The position numbers and the translations under genes were made by a program. From Sabulicella glaciei (GTDB lineage: Bacteria > Pseudomonadota > Alphaproteobacteria > Acetobacterales > Acetobacteraceae): 64,000 nucleotides of DNA. Positions within the stretch are counted from its first letter, which is position 1, and every line of letters starts with the position of its first letter. The notes under the pieces were generated by a model. It saw nothing but the letters and a program-made list of their open reading frames with translations. It had not been told where the DNA came from and did no database searches. Positions 60,420 to 64,000 of this stretch are shown in pieces. The DNA is taken from assembly GCF_026183895.1 (NCBI RefSeq), contig NZ_JAPFQI010000014.1:1-64000 (forward strand). The letters run 5' to 3'.

Positions 60420-60980
60420 ATGTTCATCGAGACCGAAGGCACCCCCAACCCCGCGACCCTGAAGTTCCTGCCTGGCCGGGACGTGATGGGCGCCGCCGGC
60501 ACGGCCGATTTCGTGGCGGGCGACGACACCACGCGCTCCTTCCTGGCGCATCGCCTGCTCGCCCTGCCCGGCGTGGCGCGCGTCTTCCTGGGCGCCGACT
60601 TCGTGACCGTCACCAAGGGCGACGATTTCGACTGGCAGGCGCTGCGCCCGCAGGTCCTGGGCGCGATCATGGAGCATTTCATGGCCGGGCTGCCCGTGAT
60701 CGAGGGCGCCGACGAGGCGGGCGAGGAGGATTTCGACCCCGCCGATGCCGAGGCCGTGGCCCAGATCAAGGAATTGCTCGACACGCGCGTGCGCCCAGCC
60801 GTGGCCGGGGATGGCGGCGACATCGTGTTCCGCGGCTTCCGCGACGGCATCGTGCGGCTGAAGATGCAGGGCGCCTGCTCGGGCTGCCCCTCCTCCCGCG
60901 CCACGCTGAAGCACGGGGTGGAGAACATGCTCCGCCACTACATTCCCGAGGTGGTGGCGGTCGAGCAGGTCGAGGCCTGA
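60420..60980 (+). CDS. NifU-family Fe-S cluster carrier (NFU1-like)
   Basis: 186 residues: an N-terminal Nfu_N domain (MFIETEGTPNPATLKFLPG) and a C-terminal NifU domain with the cluster-binding CSGCPSS near residues 145-151 and DGGDIVF before it. This is the eukaryotic/alphaproteobacterial NFU1 architecture that carries 4Fe-4S clusters to targets such as lipoyl synthase. AAGGA lies 8 nt before ATG 60420. It precedes the guanidinium exporter but is probably a separate unit. Confidence 0.94.
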   Translation: MFIETEGTPNPATLKFLPGRDVMGAAGTADFVAGDDTTRSFLAHRLLALPGVARVFLGADFVTVTKGDDFDWQALRPQVLGAIMEHFMAGLPVIEGADEAGEEDFDPADAEAVAQIKELLDTRVRPAVAGDGGDIVFRGFRDGIVRLKMQGACSGCPSSRATLKHGVENMLRHYIPEVVAVEQVEA

Positions 60981-60990
60981 CCGCCTGACA

Positions 60991-61070
60991 GGGGGCCACG
61001 TCCCCCGCCCGCGCCACGAGCGCGGGTCCCCAAGCCCGGGACGGCCCGGCCCTTTGAAAGGAGGGCCGGC
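60991..61070 (+). promoter_or_regulatory. Candidate guanidine-II (mini-ykkC) riboswitch
   Basis: Upstream of the SugE/Gdx gene. Hairpin P1 (61008-61014 with 61020-61026) has loop CACGA; hairpin P2 (CCGGG 61036-61040 with CCCGG 61045-61049) closes an ACGG loop. Two stems with ACGR loops are the mini-ykkC hallmark. An alternative 8-bp stem (61046-61053 with 61062-61069) sequesters part of the Shine-Dalgarno AAAGGAGG and shares bases 61046-61049 with P2, so the two forms exclude each other. P1 has a 5-nt instead of 4-nt loop, and an extra hairpin (60991-61006) precedes it. Confidence 0.6.
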
Positions 61071-61394
61071 ATGGCCTGGATTCTGTTGCTGCTCGCCGGC
61101 CTGCTCGAGATCCTGTGGGCGTTCTCCATGAAGCGGTCGGAGGGCTTCACCCGCCCCTTCGACACGGGCGTCACGCTGGTGGCGATGCTGGCCAGCGTCG
61201 TGCTGCTGGCCATCGCGATGCGGACCCTGCCGCTCGGCACCGCCTATGCGGTCTGGACCGGCATCGGCGCGGCGGGCGCCTTCCTGCTCGGCATCCTCGT
61301 GCTGGGCGAGGCGGCGACGCCGGGCCGCATCGCGGGCGCGACGCTGATCCTCGCGGGCATCGTCGTGCTGAAGCTCTCCACCTCCGAAGGCTGA
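61071..61394 (+). CDS. sugE: Gdx/SugE-type guanidinium exporter (SMR family)
   Basis: 107-residue small multidrug resistance protein with four membrane helices, functioning as a dual-topology dimer. The essential Glu is at residue 13 in AGLLEILWAFSMKRSEGF, and the KRSEGFTRP loop typifies the Gdx (guanidinium) rather than Qac subtype. The start is ATG 61071 with AAAGGAGG at 61057-61064. The candidate riboswitch in its leader fits regulation by guanidinium. Convergent with the aldo/keto reductase, 4 nt apart. Confidence 0.93.
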   Translation: MAWILLLLAGLLEILWAFSMKRSEGFTRPFDTGVTLVAMLASVVLLAIAMRTLPLGTAYAVWTGIGAAGAFLLGILVLGEAATPGRIAGATLILAGIVVLKLSTSEG

Positions 61395-61398
61395 GGCC

Positions 61399-62229
61399 TC
61401 ACAGCATCGCCAGCGACTGCTTGCGCCGGGGCGGCGGGAAGGCGGCATCCAGCGCCGCCCGCTCCTCCGGCGTCAGCACCATCGCAGCGGCTTCCGCATT
61501 CTCGCGCAGGTGCCCGAGGCTCGTCGCCTTGGGGATGGCGATCACCCCTTCGTGTCCTAGCACCCAGGCCAGCGCCACCTGCGCGGGGGTGACGCCGCGC
61601 GCCTCGGCCACCGCGCGCAGCGCCTTGTGGCGCAGCAGCCTGCCGCCCTGCCCCACGGGCGAGTAGGCCATGACCGGCATGCCCTGCTTCCGGCAGAAGG
61701 GCAGCAGGTCGAACTCCGCACCGCGATGCTCGAGGTTCAGCAGCACCTGGTCCGTGGCGCAGCGCGCGAGGTCCGGCCCCAGCTCCTCCAGGTCGTCGAC
61801 ATCAAGGTTGCTGACGCCCCAGGCGGCGATGTCGCCAGCCTCGCGCAGCTTCTCCAGCGCCTCGGCCGTCTCCTCCAGGGGCGTGTCGCCGCGCCAGTGC
61901 AGCAAATAGAGGTCCAGCTGTTCCACGCCGAGGCGCTTCAGCGAGCGCGCGCAGGCCTGCGGCACGGCGCGGCGGGACGCGTTCCAGGGATAGAACTTGC
62001 TGACCAGGAAGACGTGCTCGCGCTGCCCGGCGATGGCCTCGCCCACCACGCGCTCGCTTTCGCCCTCGCCATACATCTCGGCGGTGTCGATCAGCGAGAA
62101 CCCACGCTCGATGCCCTCGCGCAGGCGCGCCACCTCCTCCTGCCGGCGTGTCGGGTCCTCGCCCATGCGCCAGGTGCCCTGGCCCAGCGCCGGCACCTCG
62201 CGCCCATCGGGGAACGCAATCATCCGCAT
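61399..62229 (-). CDS. Aldo/keto reductase
   Basis: 276-residue NADPH-dependent (beta/alpha)8 reductase. Catalytic tetrad: Asp in LIDTAEMYGEGESE, Tyr in AEMYG, Lys in VSKFYPWN and His in YLLHWRGD. NADP-binding IPKATSLGHLRENAEA near the C-terminus. ATG 62229 is preferred; an ATG two codons later (62223) is equally possible. Divergent from the IalB-like gene across about 40 bp. Confidence 0.93.
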   Translation of the reverse strand: MRMIAFPDGREVPALGQGTWRMGEDPTRRQEEVARLREGIERGFSLIDTAEMYGEGESERVVGEAIAGQREHVFLVSKFYPWNASRRAVPQACARSLKRLGVEQLDLYLLHWRGDTPLEETAEALEKLREAGDIAAWGVSNLDVDDLEELGPDLARCATDQVLLNLEHRGAEFDLLPFCRKQGMPVMAYSPVGQGGRLLRHKALRAVAEARGVTPAQVALAWVLGHEGVIAIPKATSLGHLRENAEAAAMVLTPEERAALDAAFPPPRRKQSLAML

Positions 62230-62255
62230 GGTTTCCGCCGCCTCTCCCGCTGCGC

Positions 62256-62271
62256 TATCCTCGCACGCATG
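62256..62271 (+). promoter_or_regulatory. TATCCT element 7 nt before the exported-protein start
   Basis: TATCCT at 62256-62261, then CGCACGC, then ATG 62269: the same hexamer and spacing as at 39950 and 59137. No Shine-Dalgarno precedes the ATG. It could start a leaderless message for the sigma-factor operon. Confidence 0.4.
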
Positions 62272-62880
62272 ACGCCGCTCCGCACACTGGCCCTGCTGGC
62301 CCTGCTCGCCACCCCTGCGCTGGCGCAGCCCCAGGGCGAGGAGATCGGCTCGTGGCGCCTTCATTGCTTCAACGACCGGATGACCGACCGCGTCGCCTGC
62401 TCCATGCGGCATCGCGACTGGGTGGAGCGCCCGGGCGCGCAGCCCGGCCTGGCGCTGGAGGTGGTGGAGCGGAACGGGCGCCTCGTGCCCGCCGTGACGG
62501 CGCGCGACCTTTCGCTGGACGGCGCGGCGCGCGGGCTCCTCGCCCTCACCGGCACGGCGCAGCTTCGCTTCGACACCAACCCGATGATGGAGCTGCCCTG
62601 CGGGCTGGAGGGGCGCTCGCTGATCTGCGCGCCGCGTTCCGCCGACGCGCCGCGCGCGGCGGAGGAGCTGGCCGGCGCCGCGCGCGCGCTGATCCGCATG
62701 GGCGGCATGGGCAGCGGGGCGACGCCGGGCGCCGAGCCCGCGGAGCTTCGCCTCGCGAACACCGCCCAGGCGCTGGAGCGGTTCCGCCGCCAGCAGCCGC
62801 CGGGCAGCGCGCCGCCCGCGCCGGAACCGGGTCTCGACCTGCGCGACATCCTCCTGCGGCTGCGGAGCTTCTTCTTGTGA
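62269..62880 (+). CDS. Exported protein upstream of sigma factor, possibly IalB-like
   Basis: 203 residues with a signal peptide (RTLALLALLATPALAQ). The mature start GSWRLHCFNDRMTDRVACSM, an alternating-strand core and the pair of cysteines resemble the invasion-associated locus B fold, but the match is weak. The C-terminal 50 residues are Pro/Gln-rich then basic and hydrophobic. The stop overlaps the sigma factor GTG (GTGA), so it may be a client or signal protein of that system. Function unknown. Confidence 0.72.
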   Translation: MTPLRTLALLALLATPALAQPQGEEIGSWRLHCFNDRMTDRVACSMRHRDWVERPGAQPGLALEVVERNGRLVPAVTARDLSLDGAARGLLALTGTAQLRFDTNPMMELPCGLEGRSLICAPRSADAPRAAEELAGAARALIRMGGMGSGATPGAEPAELRLANTAQALERFRRQQPPGSAPPAPEPGLDLRDILLRLRSFFL

Positions 62881-63392
62881 ATTCCCTCCTGCCGCGCGTC
62901 GCGCGCGGCGACCGCGCCGCCCTGCGCGAGATCTACGAGGCGCAGGCCTCGCGCCTCTTCGGCATCGCGCTCGCCATCCTGCGCGACCGCGACGCGGCAG
63001 CCGATGCGCTGCACGACGCCTTCGTCAAGGTGGCGCGCGCCGCCGGGCAGTTCGACCCGGCGCGCGGCTCGGCCGAAGCGTGGCTCGCCGCCATCGTGCG
63101 CCACGCCGCGCTCGACCTCGCCCGCGCCCGAGGTCGCGAGATCCCGGCCGAGGGCCTGCCCGAGCCGGCGGAGGAGGCGACGCAGCTTCACTCCCTCGCC
63201 TCGGCGCAGGACGGGGTGCGGCTGCGCGAATGCCTCGCCACACTGGAGGAGAAGAACCGCACCGAAATCCTGCTCGCCTTCGTGAACGGGCTGTCGCACC
63301 CGCAGGTGGCGGCGCGGCTGGACGTGCCGCTCGGCACCGCCAAGGCCTGGATCCGGCGCGGCCTGCTGTCCCTGCGGGAGTGCCTGGCATGA
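62877..63392 (+). CDS. ECF-type RNA polymerase sigma factor
   Basis: 171 residues with region 2 (LREIYEAQASRLFGIALAIL, DAADALHDAFVKV) and region 4 (the helix-turn-helix LSHPQVAARLDVPLGTAKAW). Length is typical for ECF sigma factors. Start GTG 62877 overlaps the previous stop. Followed in ATGA overlap by a SigK/RskA-type anti-sigma factor, so activation is probably through release from the membrane-bound partner. Its stimulus is unknown. Confidence 0.94.
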   Translation: MNSLLPRVARGDRAALREIYEAQASRLFGIALAILRDRDAAADALHDAFVKVARAAGQFDPARGSAEAWLAAIVRHAALDLARARGREIPAEGLPEPAEEATQLHSLASAQDGVRLRECLATLEEKNRTEILLAFVNGLSHPQVAARLDVPLGTAKAWIRRGLLSLRECLA

Positions 63393-64000
63393 CGCCGGAG
63401 GAGCGCGACGCACTCGCGGGCGAATACGTCCTCGGCACGCTCGATGCGCGCGAGGCGGCGGCCCTCCGCGCCCGCCTGGCCTCCGACCCCGCGCTGCGCG
63501 AGGCGGTGGAGGCGTGGGAGCGGCGCCTGCATCCCCTCGCCGCGCTGGCCGCGCCGGAAAGGCCGCCGCCCGGCCTGTTGAACCGCATCGAATCCACGCT
63601 GGATGCCGCACGGCCGCGCCGCCGCGCCCTGCTCTGGCCGGCGCTCACCGCCGCCTCGGCCGCGGTCGCGGCGGGCCTGGCGCTCCTGCTGCTGATCCGG
63701 CCCGAGCCCTCGCCGCTGATGACCGTGCTGCTCACCGAAAGCGACCAGCCCGCCTGGCTGGTCGAGGCGCGGGGCGGGGCGATCAGCCTCGCGGCCGTGA
63801 ACCCGCGCGGCATCGCGCCGGACCGGGTCGCGGAACTCTGGGCCCTGCCGCAGGGGGCGACGGCGCCCACCTCGCTGGGCCTGATCCCGACCGAGGGGCG
63901 CGTCACGGTCCCGCCCGGCCGCATCCGGCCGGAAGCGGGGATGCTGATCGAGATCACGCTGGAGCCGCCCGGCGGCTCGCCCACCGGGCGGCCCACCGGC
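63389..64000 (+). CDS. Anti-sigma factor, RskA-like (truncated by window end)
   Basis: At least 204 residues with no stop before the window edge. The N-terminal zinc-less anti-sigma domain (EERDALAGEYVLGTLDAREA) precedes one membrane helix (PALTAASAAVAAGLALLLLI, near 82-101) and an RskA-type periplasmic domain with the ELWALPQGA and SLGLIP strands; the final EPPGGSPTGRPTG is the usual near-terminal segment, so only a few residues are missing. It is coupled by ATGA overlap to the sigma factor. Confidence 0.92.
   Translation, partial: MTPEERDALAGEYVLGTLDAREAAALRARLASDPALREAVEAWERRLHPLAALAAPERPPPGLLNRIESTLDAARPRRRALLWPALTAASAAVAAGLALLLLIRPEPSPLMTVLLTESDQPAWLVEARGGAISLAAVNPRGIAPDRVAELWALPQGATAPTSLGLIPTEGRVTVPPGRIRPEAGMLIEITLEPPGGSPTGRPTG

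Noticed and set aside
1-64000. CRISPR arrays, tRNA or rRNA genes, insertion sequences, prophage or integrase genes
   Set aside because: No direct-repeat arrays, no tRNA-like cloverleaf segments, no transposase or phage motifs were seen on reading; an automated scan would be needed to exclude short or divergent cases.

Overview
The window is chromosomal DNA from a GC-rich alphaproteobacterium, most likely an Acetobacteraceae/Roseomonas-like member of the Rhodospirillales. This is inferred from gene content: an NDUFA12-like complex I subunit, an NDUFAF6-like protein, DUF2155 and DUF3576 proteins, orphan Bug/TctC solute-binding proteins, a large porin and the leuS-lptE-holA order. Coding density is very high. 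Most co-oriented neighbours overlap by 1-17 nt (ATGA, GTGA, TGATG junctions), so translational coupling is the rule. I saw no tRNA, rRNA, CRISPR array, insertion sequence or phage gene.

Layout. 1-309 is a gene-free, T-poor stretch. 310-6697 (minus) holds tesA, thpR and a copper block (DUF2946, TonB receptor, YcnI, a small exported protein, PCu(A)C chaperone), followed by a coupled sirtuin and an exported serine protease. 6696-9895 (plus) is a YbbA/YbbP-like ABC exporter divergent from tesA, followed by a Bax-inhibitor-1 protein. 10875-13624 (minus) is copA-cueR. 13694-19409 (plus) carries a periplasmic protease, then a coupled catabolic group (alpha/beta hydrolase, 2-hydroxyacid dehydrogenase, M20 peptidase, cupin) and a Bug protein. 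19437-27187 holds a membrane-anchored penicillin-acylase-family enzyme, an oxidoreductase next to pobA, a FrnE-like protein and an EmrA/EmrB-like pump.

27156-36855 is a peptide and amide degradation region around sodB: VOC protein, MlrC-like M81 peptidase, amidohydrolase and ArgE-like deacylase on minus; HDAC-like amidohydrolase and M19 dipeptidase on plus; gamma-glutamyltransferase convergent with the dipeptidase. 36888-39831 (minus) has comM, DUF2155, a 68-residue protein, mlaD and the NDUFA12 homologue. 39963-44384 (plus) begins with a striking remnant of a B12-dependent ribonucleotide reductase with a single cysteine, coupled to RidA, an acyltransferase, a small exported protein and an EamA exporter. 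44381-55197 (minus) is a nearly gapless run: flavin monooxygenase, CMD protein, trpGDC, moaC, moeA, leuS, lptE, holA.

55317-64000 holds a second Bug protein, a DUF3576 lipoprotein, a porin with a strong terminator, a ThiE-like protein, YggS, a NifU-like Fe-S protein, a Gdx/SugE guanidinium exporter behind a candidate guanidine-II riboswitch, an aldo/keto reductase, and an ECF sigma/anti-sigma pair cut by the window end.

The most interesting items are the degenerate NrdJ-like protein, the guanidine-II-like switch overlapping an anti-Shine-Dalgarno hairpin, a CueR lacking one of its two copper-binding cysteines, a ComM whose Walker A Ser/Thr is Phe, a low-GC patch at the 3' end of copA, and a recurring TATCCT-N7-ATG arrangement suggesting leaderless genes.
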